DNA of 64,000 nt from Brachionus manjavacas (GCA_019054805.1 JAHQIY010000024.1:186001-250000), one strand, 5' to 3'; shown: positions 53,982 through 64,000, counted from the stretch's first letter. A program made the numbers and translations. Notes: generated from the letters alone by a model not told the origin.

Positions 53982-54626
53982 TCAATTTTTCTCAAGTTCA
54001 AATAATTCTTGTTTAAGTTTTTCGATTTTTTGTTGTTTTATGTTAAGATTAGTATCATCTCTTATTCTCTTTTCATTTTCGATCGTCTTTTTGTTTTTGC
54101 TTCCAGGTTTTCGTCCTCTTTTAGATTTCGGTTTATTTTCTATTTCTTGTTTGTTTACATCCATTTGGCTTTCATTTTCTTTATTTTCATTTTCAACTGC
54201 ATTTTCTTCGTTTTTATTTTCATTAAGACCTGACTTCCCACTAGACTCAATATTGCGAGACTTGTTTGTGTTGTTTTTTAAATTAACAACTTTTACACCA
54301 ATTTTAGTGATATCAATACGTGATTTAGATGGAATAATTGTATTTACATCATTTAAGCATGATTTAGATGTACACGACCTATCTATAACTAAACTTAATT
54401 TAGATAACGCGATTTGCGACTTTTCTGGACTAAAAATCAAGTTTTTTTTTTTCTTTTCTTTAGGTAAATTTGGAGTCAGATTTTTTAAACATTCTTGAAT
54501 TAATGGTAATAGTTCGTTATCTAATCTATCTATTATTTCTTGTTCTTCTTCATTCATATAATCATCATTCAAACCATCACTATGTAAACGTGAAAAATCT
54601 AGCAAAATGTCACTATTTTTATCCAA
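53982..54626 (-). CDS. AT-hook-containing hydrophilic protein, unknown
   Basis: Open frame of up to 214 codons. An acidic N-terminal part (DDYMNEEEQEIIDRLDNELL) is followed by a Ser/Lys/Asn-rich middle, a Glu/Asn-rich low-complexity stretch, then KPKSKRGRKPGSKNKK, a good AT-hook, and a short C-terminal coiled coil (QQKIEKLKQELFELEKN). It would be a minor-groove DNA-binding nuclear protein. The frame has no ATG until the internal M of DDYMNEEE. Upstream it runs in the same frame, across one TGA at 54645-54647, into a LINE RT remnant. It may thus be a host exon or part of a mobile element. No paralogue recognised. Confidence 0.5.
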   Translation of the reverse strand: MDKNSDILLDFSRLHSDGLNDDYMNEEEQEIIDRLDNELLPLIQECLKNLTPNLPKEKKKKNLIFSPEKSQIALSKLSLVIDRSCTSKSCLNDVNTIIPSKSRIDITKIGVKVVNLKNNTNKSRNIESSGKSGLNENKNEENAVENENKENESQMDVNKQEIENKPKSKRGRKPGSKNKKTIENEKRIRDDTNLNIKQQKIEKLKQELFELEKN

Positions 54627-54644
54627 AACATGTCTATAAATTCC

Positions 54645-55400
54645 TCAAACTTCAAAGCTATTCATAATTTTAAAACAAGGAAAACTGTACCTGCAACGTT
54701 CTTTAATTTCATCTATCTTTGAAGAAAAGGTTAATTTAGAATCAAATTTGATACCTAGGAACTTTATTTCTCTTAGGCTTTCGATTCTATTCCCATAAAT
54801 CCTTAAATTAAACATAGAACTTTCTTTGTTGTTTTTAGTAAAAATCATTGAGCAAAACTTTTCAACCGAAATCTTCATTTTCCACTTGAAAAGCCACTGT
54901 TCTAATTCAACCAAGTACTTATTCATCTTACTTTCTATATTTCCATTTCTATATTTTCATCAAAAAAGTGACAAGATCATCTGCAAAGAGAAGTGAATAT
55001 TCTTTATTAGATTTATTTCTTTTAGGAATATCATTGATAAATATGCTAAATAATAAAGGACTAATAACTGATCCTTGAGGAACGCCAGCAGATATTTTGA
55101 ATTCATCACTAATGTGATAATTTACTTAATTTACTTTAAATGTTCTACAGTTAAGAAATGATTAAATCCAATAAATTAAGATGGCAGGTATATTTATCTT
55201 TATCAGCTTGTAAATTATACCTTCATGCCAAACTTTTTCGAAGCTTTAGAAATGTCAAAAAATAAGCAACATACTTTCTTCTTTCTATTAAAAGATTCGA
55301 CAACTTTTTGGATAAGGAAAACTAAATTATATGCGGTTCTTCGATGTTTCCTAAAACCAGATTGTTCCTGAATTAGCAAAGAATTTTTTTTTCAAGAAAT
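54645..55400 (-). pseudogene. jockey/CR1-like LINE reverse-transcriptase fragment, copy 3
   Basis: Minus-strand RT pieces: ASVISPLLFSIFINDIPKRN-like region, NKEYSLLFADDLVTF (catalytic FADD), ELEQWLFKWKMKISVEKFCS, NLRIYGNRIESLREIKFLGI, KLTFSSKIDEIKERC. Better preserved than the copies at 40435 and 47080, but several frameshifts and stops lie upstream of 54926. The copy ends in NSFEV and a TGA. Confidence 0.75.
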
Positions 55401-55429
55401 CATAGTTCTCAAAATTTCATTATTTATTA

Positions 55430-55485
55430 TTTATTTGTTTTTTATTTGTTTTCTGTACCGAGCTAAAGCTCCTTCAGAATAAGTT
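55430..55485 (-). repeat. solo LINE-like 3' end: hairpin plus AAAT tail
   Basis: On the minus strand, GGAGCTTTAGCTCGGTACAG then AAAACAAATAAAAAACAAAT. Almost the same as 11803-11860. It sits inside or next to the decayed LINE at 54645-55400. Confidence 0.6.
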
Positions 55486-55972
55486 AAAAATAAAATAAAA
55501 AAATAAAATAAAAATAAAATTAAAGTTAATAAAATTAGATAAAAAAAAGAATCAAAATAGAGTAGATAAGCTAAAAACATGAAAGTTGAAAAGACATAAA
55601 TTGGAAAAGATTTTTACATGAGGCACATGTTTAAATAATTCAAGTTTCAGGAAAAAAAGAAGAAATAGTAAGTTATTAGCGGTGATAGTTTTATTTAAGC
55701 ATTTATGTTTTTAACGCTTCCGTGCAAATAGTGTTAATTTAAAAAATTATAGCAAGATATGTATAAAAGAAAAAATTTCACTTATTCATTATAAGATTAT
55801 CATTATTATTAATTAAATAATTTGAGGGTAACCCTCAGGCTGTGAAAAATGAACACTTCCCTTCTTTGGATAAATTGAAATAAGATATAATACGTTTTAA
55901 ATTTTGAAGTGTTGATCGGTCCTGAAAATTAGGAGAAAATGATAAGGTAACAATTATAATATCACAAGTTTC

Positions 55973-56020
55973 AAAATTAATCAACAGGCTAGTGGCCCTG
56001 TCCATTAAAGGCCGATTAAC
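55973..56020. repeat. short dispersed repeat, copy 2
   Basis: AATCAACAGGCTAGTGGCCC then TGTCCATTAAAGGCCGATTAAC. Match to 7186-7230. Confidence 0.5.
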
Positions 56021-56239
56021 TAAGTCCGGGCTTGGACTTGTCCTGAGACTTGTTATTTTTAAGTGCTCTGAGTCAATAAATTAAATTGCTGAAACGATTT
56101 GTTTTGCTTTTAATTCACTTTTTAGGTTTTATTTCCTCTTAATAAAATAATCTTTGTTTCACAGATAAAAAAACTATTTTTCTGTGATTTTCCTACTAAT
56201 AGGATTGTTAATAAAAATTGTAAAAAAATATTAATTTTC

Positions 56240-56285
56240 TGCATTAAGCAAATTTTCTTAAATTTAAGCAGTTTACAGAACTAAA
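56240..56285. repeat. solo right end related to the 161-bp MITE at 27834
   Basis: ATTAAGCAAATTTTCTTAAA, TTTAAGCAGTTTACAGAAC. Same terminal CAGAAC and similar outward flank (AAATGATCTCTTTT versus AAAATTATTTCTTTT). Confidence 0.4.
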
Positions 56286-56744
56286 TGATCTCTTTTATCT
56301 TCAAAATCCCTGGAATTTATTTTTGAAATTTTGAAATTAAATTTAAAAATAACCATAATATGTTAGCAGATGCAAATAAATGATAAATCAAAATTAAAAT
56401 AATCATTATCATGAATTTGCTAAAAAATTAATCAATTTATTGGAAAATTTCAATTATCTTCAAATTAAACAATTTTTATACTTTTTAAAATTCACAGAAA
56501 AATGAAAAATTCAAATCTTGAATTTAAAATTTTGAAATATTCGCATGAAAATTCACCAAGCCACCAATTTTGGAATCTAAGAAAAAAAATTATTTTTCAA
56601 TTTCGTTCCAAAAATTAACAAAATGTAAAATACACCTCTAAAATATAAAGTTTAAAAAACGGAAGGTTATATTATTATATTAATATTGAGCTTTATCTAA
56701 AAATCAGCTTTGCTAAAAGACTGTGATTTAACCATTTTATTAAG

Positions 56745-56951
56745 GGCTTTGATCCATATAGTTATTTGGAACAATCCCGTGACGAATACAGCTAATATTA
56801 TCGTGAAGCTAATGAAAAATTTTGGAAAAAAACCAAACGTCAGTCAGATGATGGACGGCTTAGATGGCCTGGTGACAGAACAATATGTAATTTGTACCTT
56901 AGAGTAGATCCACAGCTACATACCGAAATATTCAATAATGAAGGAAACAAA
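56745..56951 (+). pseudogene. ADAM10/17-like metalloprotease exon with an in-frame stop
   Basis: Between an acceptor (TTTATTAAG|GGC) and a donor (AACAAA|GTAAAC) lie exactly 69 codons: GFDPYSYLEQSRDEYS, TAA at 56793, YYREANEKFWKKTKRQSDDG, RLRWPGDRTICNLYLRVDPQ, LHTEIFNNEGNK. The …RTICNLYLRVDP… segment resembles the prodomain-catalytic junction of ADAM10/17-type proteases; this is by resemblance only. One stop codon and no neighbouring ADAM exons within the window suggest a stray duplicated exon or decayed gene. A sequencing error in one base is the alternative. Confidence 0.4.
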
Positions 56952-58081
56952 GTAAACAAAAACGTGACAAAGAACAATACACTGTTTCCATTGAAATTTT
57001 GCCCTTTTATATTTTATTTAAAAAAAGAGGGTTCAACTTAATTTTTATATCAAAATAAAGGTTTTTTACTCATCTTTCGGCAAAATTATCTAATTTTTTT
57101 AGATTTCCAAAAAAATGTCAATTTTGGCAAGATGAAAATCTACATTTTTTCATAATAAACTTTACAATTTTACTTGCAAGCAGTCGTTGTTTCTTTTTTT
57201 TCTTGGTGAAAAAGAATAATTCTCTATTAAGGATTTATTTTGCTTAGAATTGAATTAAATAACAATTTAAAAATAATAAAAAATATCTTTTGATAAAAGT
57301 TATGTAATTTTTAAATAAAAATTCAGATTAAAGATGCAGAAAACTTAATGAACCTTATTAAATACTTAAAATCTTATTTTATATTTATTTAATTTATTTT
57401 TAAAAAACAATGATTTATTTTATTTGGGATGATATTCATGATTTGAAAAATTTTTTTATCTAAATGATTATTTCCCTTTAAAGGCTTTACCAAAATAAAA
57501 AGGTAAATAATTTAAAGTATTTTGGATTATCAATAATTTACTTATTTTTGATCATAAATTTTTTTCATCAATTATCGACTACTTTTTAAAAAGAAATAAA
57601 AATGAAAAAAAATGAATTTAAACCAGTAACGCAGAGGAAAGCAAAAGCAATTAAAAATTTAATATAATCTAAAATATTTAAACTTTTTGTTAAGTTTTAT
57701 TTTGTTTCATTTGTCAATATTCATTTTGAAATATTATTTTCAATTTATTTTTTCCATATTAATGATTTAAAATTAATAAAAAATTATAGCATACATCTCA
57801 AGAAAAATTTTTTTAATTGTTTATTGAAACAAAATTTTCAAAAAATGATTAGTCATTTTAAAAAATGAATTTTTTGATTTTGAAATTTCAGTCAGTCTCT
57901 TTTTAACCTAGCTCAAAATTTTAATGGCCTTATGAAATCTGTTTTAAAAGAAGTTTGAACCGATTTCTTTGTATTTTGATCTTCTTTTCTAATCTATTTT
58001 TTTTACTCAAAAAGTTTCTTTAAGCTTTTCTTTACCATCCGGTTTCAACTTGTTTTTTTCATTAATATTTCTTTTATAAAG
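56952..58081. other. AT-rich region, possible missing exons
   Basis: About 1.1 kb with short coding-like stretches (MKKNEFKPVTQRKAKAIKN from about 57602; QSLFNLAQNFNGLMKSVLKE near 57892). I could not join these in phase with the exons at 58082-58878. They may be 5' exons of that gene. Confidence 0.3.
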
Positions 58082-58878
58082 TGAGTTCGTTCAATGCGTT
58101 TTTGGAGAAATTTTGGTCAAGTACAAAAATTGCAGCTAAAAAGTCTTCGATTTCAACGAATTTGACAGTTTCAAACTTTTTGAACAATTCTAAAAATTCA
58201 ATAGATATCAGAATTGATATAAATATGATATCAATGACCAGATTTTTTATAGTTCTTTTGACTGTATTTTTAATTTGCTTATCTGTATCATTACTGAAAA
58301 AAAATTATTTTTCAAAAAAAATGTAATTTCTTTTTCTAAAAGCTGAGCAATTTTTTTATTTTTAAATTAAGAACCCAAATTCAGATTTGAACTTAAGTAT
58401 TGGTCAAAATGGTGTCTCACGTTTTTCAGCTGATAATCGGAATCAGATTTTGGTAATAAATTGTCTTGCATTTTCCTTTTAAATATTTTTAAAGGGCCAG
58501 GACCAAAATGTTCCTATAATTGATCGACAGCCTTGTCTGTGCGCACAACCAAAATTTGCCAAAGCATTTTTGAGAGATCTTAACGAGGTTTTTTCAAAAA
58601 TATCTTATAAAAGAATAAGCAAAATTTTTTTAAGCTTCAATCTGCAATCGTTTCTGAAGAAGTGTATAATCAGACAAATGACGATAGCTTCGAAGTAATT
58701 TACAAAGATAAAAAAATGGCATTTTTTTACACAATTTCATTAAAAGGATGTTTGTATTTATGAAAACCAATATGAAAATTCTCAATTTTTAAGGGAACAT
58801 TTTAAATTAGAAAAACTAAATGATACTGATTCAACCAGAACAAGAGAATTAGTTTCTCATCCTGTTTCATGTTTCTGA
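58082..58878 (+). CDS. 3' exons of an unrecognised single-pass membrane protein
   Basis: Five exons fit in phase: 58082-58284, 58372-58452, 58495-58587, 58635-58694, 58747-58878 (TGA at 58876), with introns of 42-87 nt. They encode about 189 residues: a Ser/Lys/Asn-rich N-side (FWSSTKIAAKKSSISTNLTV), a hydrophobic helix (FFIVLLTVFLICLS), then a tail with RQPCLCAQPKFAKAFLRDLN and an acidic/polar end (EEVYNQTNDDSFE, STRTRELVSHPVSCF). The first exon enters in phase 1, so at least one upstream exon is missing. The donor GAG|GTTTTT is weak. No family recognised. Confidence 0.45.
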
Positions 58879-59147
58879 TCCATTGTTTTTGTATTAATAT
58901 TTCCTTCTAACTTGTTCTGGTTAATTGTCTTTGTTGCTTTTTGTATAATTTAATTGTAAAAAATTTGCTGCGATCCATTAAAATTTTGTAAATATATTAG
59001 TTGTAATTAATATTTAATTTTTTTACTTATCAACATATATTTAAAAAATCAACATACGTCTAAATTTTTTTTTTGTTATAACGTTTAAATGTTAGTAAAT
59101 AGAAAATGAATTAATAATTTGTTTATTCAAAAAAATTTTAAAAAAAA
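58879..59147. other. AT-rich spacer at the 3' side of the transposase gene
   Basis: Convergent 3' flanks of the membrane-protein gene and of the minus-strand transposase. The transposon's left end should lie here, but I could not identify a terminal inverted repeat. Confidence 0.35.
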
Positions 59148-62100
59148 TTAAAAACTATTGATTAAATAATAAAATGAATAACTGATGGTTGCTTTTTGAA
59201 AATAAAAATGATCTCTCTTCTTTTTCAGATTTTTTCCATATTTAGATAATTTTTTGACAGTTTTATATATGTCATCAACCACATAAAAATCATTTTTTAG
59301 CTTAAAAATTGAAACAGTATGGCCTGGTTTGTTTAAAGTTGCACAAAGAAAATTATAGTTTCTATTATCACATGTTATAACATCTGGTAATTCATGGATA
59401 AAAATGTTCTTCTCTGCTGATTTTATAAACAAAAATGTAGGCTGATTAAAAAATTTAACGTTGAATTCAAAAGTCAATTTGCATGACTTGCATCTTTCTT
59501 CATTTTCAGCTGATAACTTAATTTTTGAATTAGATTTTTTAAAAAGTATGACATCAGATTCTTTGGGAATATTTCTCTCATTTTTTTCACATCTTGAACA
59601 ACTTTGTTGAATAAATACATACTTTTGAAATTCTTTTAAATTCTTTGAAAAATTATCTTCTTCATTATTATCAAGTGATATTTCAATAAAATTTTCAGAA
59701 AAATTTAATTTTGTATCATAGCTCATTATTTGTTTAATCCATAATTCTTTAGCTTTATCGAAATTCTTTTATCCACTTCATCTATAATGTCTTTTATAAC
59801 TATAGTCAACTTGTTACTTATTATATTTTGAAAATAAGAAGAATTTTTTTTATAAAGATACCAGAATGCTAAAAGAATATAATCAATTGAGCAAGTTTTT
59901 TGAAACAAAAACGTTTTTTTCCCCTTTGTATTCAATGAAAGCTCCCCACTTTGGTATGTGATTTTTGAATGATTCAATACTTGTTAAATCGTTTGATGAT
60001 ATTTCATGAGTTTGATTCAATTCCTTTTGAAGGATTTCAATTTCAATATCACTTGAATCTGAACAACTAGTAGTATATTCCGAATCACTTGAACTTTCTT
60101 TTCTACTTCTCTTTCCTTTAATATTTTTCGGTTTGTTAGGCAACTGTTGATTCTGTATATCGATAGGAATTTCGTTTAAATGTCTTCCTTTTGATATGAT
60201 ACCAGGTGTTCTATATTTTAAATAGCTTAAATAATAAATCACAGTTGCGACATGGCTACAGCATCCGACTATTCGACGACCTGACAAACATGTGCATATA
60301 TGAGCTTAAATAAAAATTAAAATCAAAAGATTACCTAGTAAATAGTGTAAAATTTTGAATTTACCTTGAATTGACTTCGAATGATTTAATCCAGGTATAT
60401 ATTTGATAAAAACTTTGTATGTATTTTTAAACTGTTTAACATAGCTGGTTTGCCCAATATCTTTTAGATTTTTTTAGATCTTCTATGACGTGAAATTATT
60501 TCAAATGCAAGGATTTTTGAATTTTCATATTCATCAGTTAAAACCCTATTTGACATATTCTTCATCAATCTTGAGCTAACAATGTAAGCTGTTTTATTAA
60601 ATAAAAGGTCATCAGCGTAGGCTCTAGCTTGCTTTAACTGATATGATCCAAGAAATAACTTTCTCATCATTTGTTTTGGTCTTAGAATTGGAAAATCAAC
60701 AATACTTGAAATCGAAATAGATGCTATCAATTTTGTTTCCAAATGTTTTCCTATTAAAAACTCTAATTCATTCTTGGTTATTTTTGATTTTCTAATCATT
60801 CTTCGCGCAATTTTTTTTCCATGATTTCCATCAGGGGAACAACTAATATGGCTGAAATTAATCATTGCTGATGCTATTCGATAGTCAATTTGAATATGAC
60901 CAATAGCTGTATTTCGAACATTTTCTAAAGCCCTAAATTTTTTAATTTCGCCGATTTTTTTTTCAACTATGAATCGACACTTAATTAATCAAATAAAATT
61001 TTAATAAAAAAACATAATTTAATTTACCTTTGTTACCATTCGTGTTTCATTAGCCTGTTTGGTAGAAAGCTGTTTAGATTTTAAATTAGACTCATCCAAA
61101 TCATTATTTAAAAACTGCTGACAAGTTGGAATTTTTACATCAAAATCGTATTTTTCTCTAAGTTGTAATACGACATCTCTAAATCCTTTTAAATAAATCT
61201 TTTATTTTTAACAATTCACATAATAAAATTCTTTAGTGCAAATTATAAATTTTTACAAACCTCTATCGAGAAAGATAATTGTTTTTCCAGGAAGAAGAAT
61301 CTTTTCTTTTAGAGCTAAGTCTGTCTTCAATATATATTCAAATATACAAGCATCGTTCATATTTGCAGAAAATGATCCATAACAGTCAATAATATATCCA
61401 TCACTACAGCATATAATAAAAGGCTTAAGTAATGATGTTGATTTTTGAACACTCCAACTTTTATACTGGAAGTTATTATTCTGACTTTTTTCAATGCGAG
61501 TATAGGTACCATCACAAACAATAACAAGTTCTTCATTCTTAATTGATAGAAGTTCTGTTACCATTTCATTGTTGTGTTTCAAAAAAATTCTCTTTTTCTA
61601 TCAGCTCCAAGAAAAAATGGAACAAAATCATCGTTTATTGCCTTTCGTATTTGAGACAAGTATTTACTAATGGCTTGTTGAGAACATCCCTTTTTAAAAA
61701 TTTTAGCAAGTACTGATTGGTTTGTTCCTGTTCTTAACCAGTATCGATAAAGAGCAATCAGCTGTTCTTTCGAACGATTTTTACTATTTTTTATGCTAGT
61801 GATGAATTTAGAAAAGTCTAAAAATTGTTTTTTTGTCCAACCTGTAATTTCAATACAATGTGAGTCTTGAACAGAAGAAATATCTTTAAATTTTTCAAAC
61901 ACACTTTTTTCACCGACTTCAAACATATCAAACATTTTTATTAATTGATTCTTATAATTTTTTTTTGTACGAATTTGACCATAAAGTTCCTCTTTAATAC
62001 AACCATTATTATCAAGATGGTTTCTGCAGCATCTTGCATTTTCATCAATAATTATTCTTTTCATTTTGAATGCATGAATAATTGAATTTTTATTAATTGT

Positions 62101-62190
62101 TCGCAGTTTAATCCTATCAGAACGCTTCCGTCTACAAATAAAACAGCAATTATGCGAATTTATAGCTGTTTCTATCTTTTTCGTGGACAT
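59148..62190 (-). CDS. ISL2EU/IS4EU-like DNA transposase, several frameshifts
   Basis: Exons 61261-62190, 61028-61185, 60365-60979 and 59148-60304 (introns 49-75 nt, GT-AG). N-terminus with paired Cys/His (CCFICRRK … CCRNHL), an HTH (LIALYRYWLRTGTNQSVLAK, CSQQAISKYLSQIRKAI), then the DDE core: VCDGTYTRIEKS, GYIIDCYGSFSANMNDACIF, FLDRGFRDV. Next comes HISCSPDGNHGKK, then a SWIM-like finger (CTCLSGRRIVGCCSHVATVI), typical of these transposases, and a tail with KTCSIDYILLAFWYLYKKN and PGHTVSIFKLKNDFYVVDD, whose Cys…His…Asp spacing recalls papain-fold proteases. Frame changes occur near 61587 (T7), 60470 (A7), 59925 (A7) and 59760. Either the copy is newly dead or homopolymer errors exist in the assembly. 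The family call is by motif resemblance. Confidence 0.8.
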
Positions 62191-62537
62191 TTTAATTTAT
62201 TTTTTTATCTAAAAAATGAAGATTGAGTTCTTAAAAATTTCATAAAAATAATATTTTGTGTTATTATCGATTAGAGTGATATAATAAATATAGTTTAAAC
62301 TTTTATTTGAAAAAAATACAAAAAAATTGAAAAATCTACTTTGATTTTTTGGTTTCATTAACTTTTTTTATCTGACATTTTACTCTTGATTCTTCTGTTA
62401 AAACTTTAATACAAATGTAAATTATGCACAGTTTTGTATAAATAGATTTCACTGTAAGAAGACAAGCTCCGATAAACACTAGATCCTAAATAGATAACAA
62501 ATTTTAAATTCAAATCTTCAAATAAAAAAAAATACTT
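62191..62537. other. AT-rich spacer
   Basis: Upstream flank of the transposase start (62190). No gene, terminal repeat or promoter motif identified. Confidence 0.35.
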
Positions 62538-63060
62538 TTAATCCAACAAAATAAAAATTCTGTTTTTTTCTTCATCGTATAATCCAAATGAGAACATAAG
62601 CCAACAAGCGAACTCATTATTTTTAAATAAGAGCCATTCAATTGTCTCTTCTACATTTTTTATGTCGCTAATTGCTATTGTTTCCCTAATTATAATTAGA
62701 ACTTGTTCTTCATTTATTTTAAACCTAACAAAAGAAATTAGAGTAAGAAAATTAAAATTTACTGCAATCAAAAATTACCTTTTAATTTTTTGACATGTTT
62801 CTGAATTTTTTGATGGTAAAATAAAATGCCTCCATCCCGTGGATAAAAACCAATCTGAGAATCGCCAAAAATAATTGGTAGATATTTGTCGAAACAATTC
62901 AATGAATGATTTGGAGATATTGAAAATTCAATAATTTTTAGGCAACGAAGTTTATCATCACATGCCACAGCGTTGCTTACACCATGAAAAGTGTTTGGAG
63001 GAAAATGACTAGAAAATGTTTCAGTGTTTACATTTTTTTTATTAGAAATTATATGGGCAG
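62538..63060 (-). CDS. possible second gene upstream of the transposase, unknown
   Basis: Two minus-strand coding-like blocks. The first (about 62780-63060) reads SKTLSSAHIISNKKNVNTET … VACDDKLRCLKIIEF … FGDSQIGFYPRDGGILFYHQ. The second (62538-62736) reads FKINEEQVLIIIRETIAISD … NNEFACWLMFSFGLYDEEKN. A GTAATT donor after KKLK and a TTTGTTAG acceptor lie between them, but the join is one base out of phase, as with the frameshifts in the transposase. No ATG was found for the first block. ISL2EU-type elements often carry a second gene, but I see no YqaJ-like motif. Confidence 0.35.
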
Positions 63061-63224
63061 ATGATAAAGTTTTACTTTTTTTGAAATTTAAACAAAATAA
63101 AAAAATGAAAAAAAATATATAATTGCATCTCCTTTTAGATTTTGTTTGAAAAAAAATTATTTTACTACAACTTTTTTATCGAAATAAAAAAATATTATAT
63201 TTTTAAGAATATCTTTTTTGAATC

Positions 63225-63990
63225 AAGTTTCAGCGAAAATTCTTACTTTTTAACATAAAAAATCGATATTGACCTCAATAAAGATTTTTATACTAAAAAA
63301 AACTTATTTTAAGGCAGAAAACATATCTTTAAAAAAGATAAAAATTATAGTTTTTTCTTCCAAATTCTATTTTTTAACATAAAAAATCGATATTGACCTC
63401 AATAAAGATTTTTATACTAAAAAACTTATTTTAAGGCAGAAAACATATCTTTAAAAAAGATAAAAATTATAGTTTTTTCTTCCAAATTCTATTTTTTAAC
63501 ATAAAAAATCGATATTGACCTCAATAAAGATTTTTATACTAAAAAAAAACTTATTTTAAGGCAGAAAACATATCTTTAAAAAGATAAAAATTATAGTTTT
63601 TTCTTCCAAATTCTATTTTTTTAACATAAAAAATCGATATTGACCTCAATAAAGATTTTTATACTAAAAACTTATTTTAAGGCAGAAAACATATCTTTAG
63701 AAAAGATAAAAATTATAGTTTTTTCTTCCAAATTCTATTTTTTAACATAAAAAATCGATATTGACCTCAATAAAGATTTTTATACTAAAAAACTTATTTT
63801 AAGGCAGAAAACATATCTTTAAAAAAGATAAAAATTATAGTTTTTCTTCCAAATTCTATTTTTTAACATAAAAAATCGATATTGACCTCAATAAAGATTT
63901 TTATACTAAAAAACTTATTTTAAGGCAGAAAACATATCTTTAGAAAAGATAAAAATTATGGTTTTTTCTTCCAAATTCTATATCTTTTAC
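63225..63990. repeat. tandem array of ~122-bp AT-rich repeats at right edge
   Basis: GACCTCAATAAAGATTTTTA recurs at 63271, 63395, 63517, 63642, 63765 and 63884 (spacings 119-125 bp). Each unit has AAAAAATCGATATT, ACTTATTTTAAGGCAGAAAA and ATCTTTAAAAAAGAT, an inverted pair. Copies differ mostly in A/T run length, and the array decays at 63975, close to the window end. It might be a subterminal repeat of the adjacent transposon or an independent minisatellite. Confidence 0.9.
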
Positions 63991-64000
63991 CTTAAAAATT

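Overview
This window is animal nuclear DNA. It is very AT-rich, its genes are split by GT-AG introns (many only 50-70 nt), and it encodes metazoan proteins: SLC12A9, an FRRS1-type ferric reductase, ELOF1, a GT10 fucosyltransferase and a receptor tyrosine phosphatase. Short introns, low GC, and a dense mix of LINEs, a Penelope-like element with a GIY-YIG nuclease, hAT-like, MULE and ISL2EU-like transposons suggest a small invertebrate. A monogonont rotifer is my best guess; that is inference and not proven by the sequence. All exon models below were built by eye from reading-frame phase and splice dinucleotides.

Layout. 1-6100 (minus strand): a possible two-exon micro-protein gene at the left edge, a three-exon single-pass membrane protein (834-1395), and a complete Reeler-DOMON-cytochrome b561 gene (FRRS1-like, 1781-6073). 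7.9-10.4 kb: two decayed LINE copies. The second is split by a 606-bp near-perfect fold-back element flanked by TA. 10.9-18.8 kb (minus): a complete seven-exon SLC12A9 gene whose introns hold transposon debris. 19.6-23.85 kb (minus): a LINE with both ORFs open. 24.7-26.0 kb (plus): an intronless alpha-1,3-fucosyltransferase. 26-33.8 kb: gene-poor, with short repeats, a 5'-truncated Penelope-like element with GIY-YIG domain and a hammerhead-ribozyme-like motif, and a degenerate retropepsin-like fragment. 33.9-34.2 kb (plus): ELOF1 in two exons. 34.4-46.3 kb (plus): a four-exon receptor tyrosine phosphatase whose second phosphatase domain has lost its catalytic cysteine. Its last intron holds a hAT-like element with a perfect 8-bp target duplication, inserted into a MULE transposase remnant.

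47.5-53.6 kb is a tandem array of eight near-identical ~641-bp units plus partial units, each a GC-rich half joined to an AT-rich half. 54-56 kb holds an AT-hook ORF and a LINE remnant. 56.7-58.9 kb (plus) has an ADAM-like orphan exon with a stop codon and the 3' exons of an unrecognised membrane protein. 59.1-62.2 kb (minus) is an ISL2EU/IS4EU-like transposase gene with zinc finger, HTH, DDE core, SWIM-like finger and a possible cysteine-protease-like tail, interrupted by several frameshifts. The right edge is a ~122-bp tandem repeat.

The host genes are functionally unrelated, as is usual in animals. What ties the window together is its mobile DNA, including several repeat families that share one 3'-end design: a short hairpin followed by a 3-4-nt microsatellite tail.
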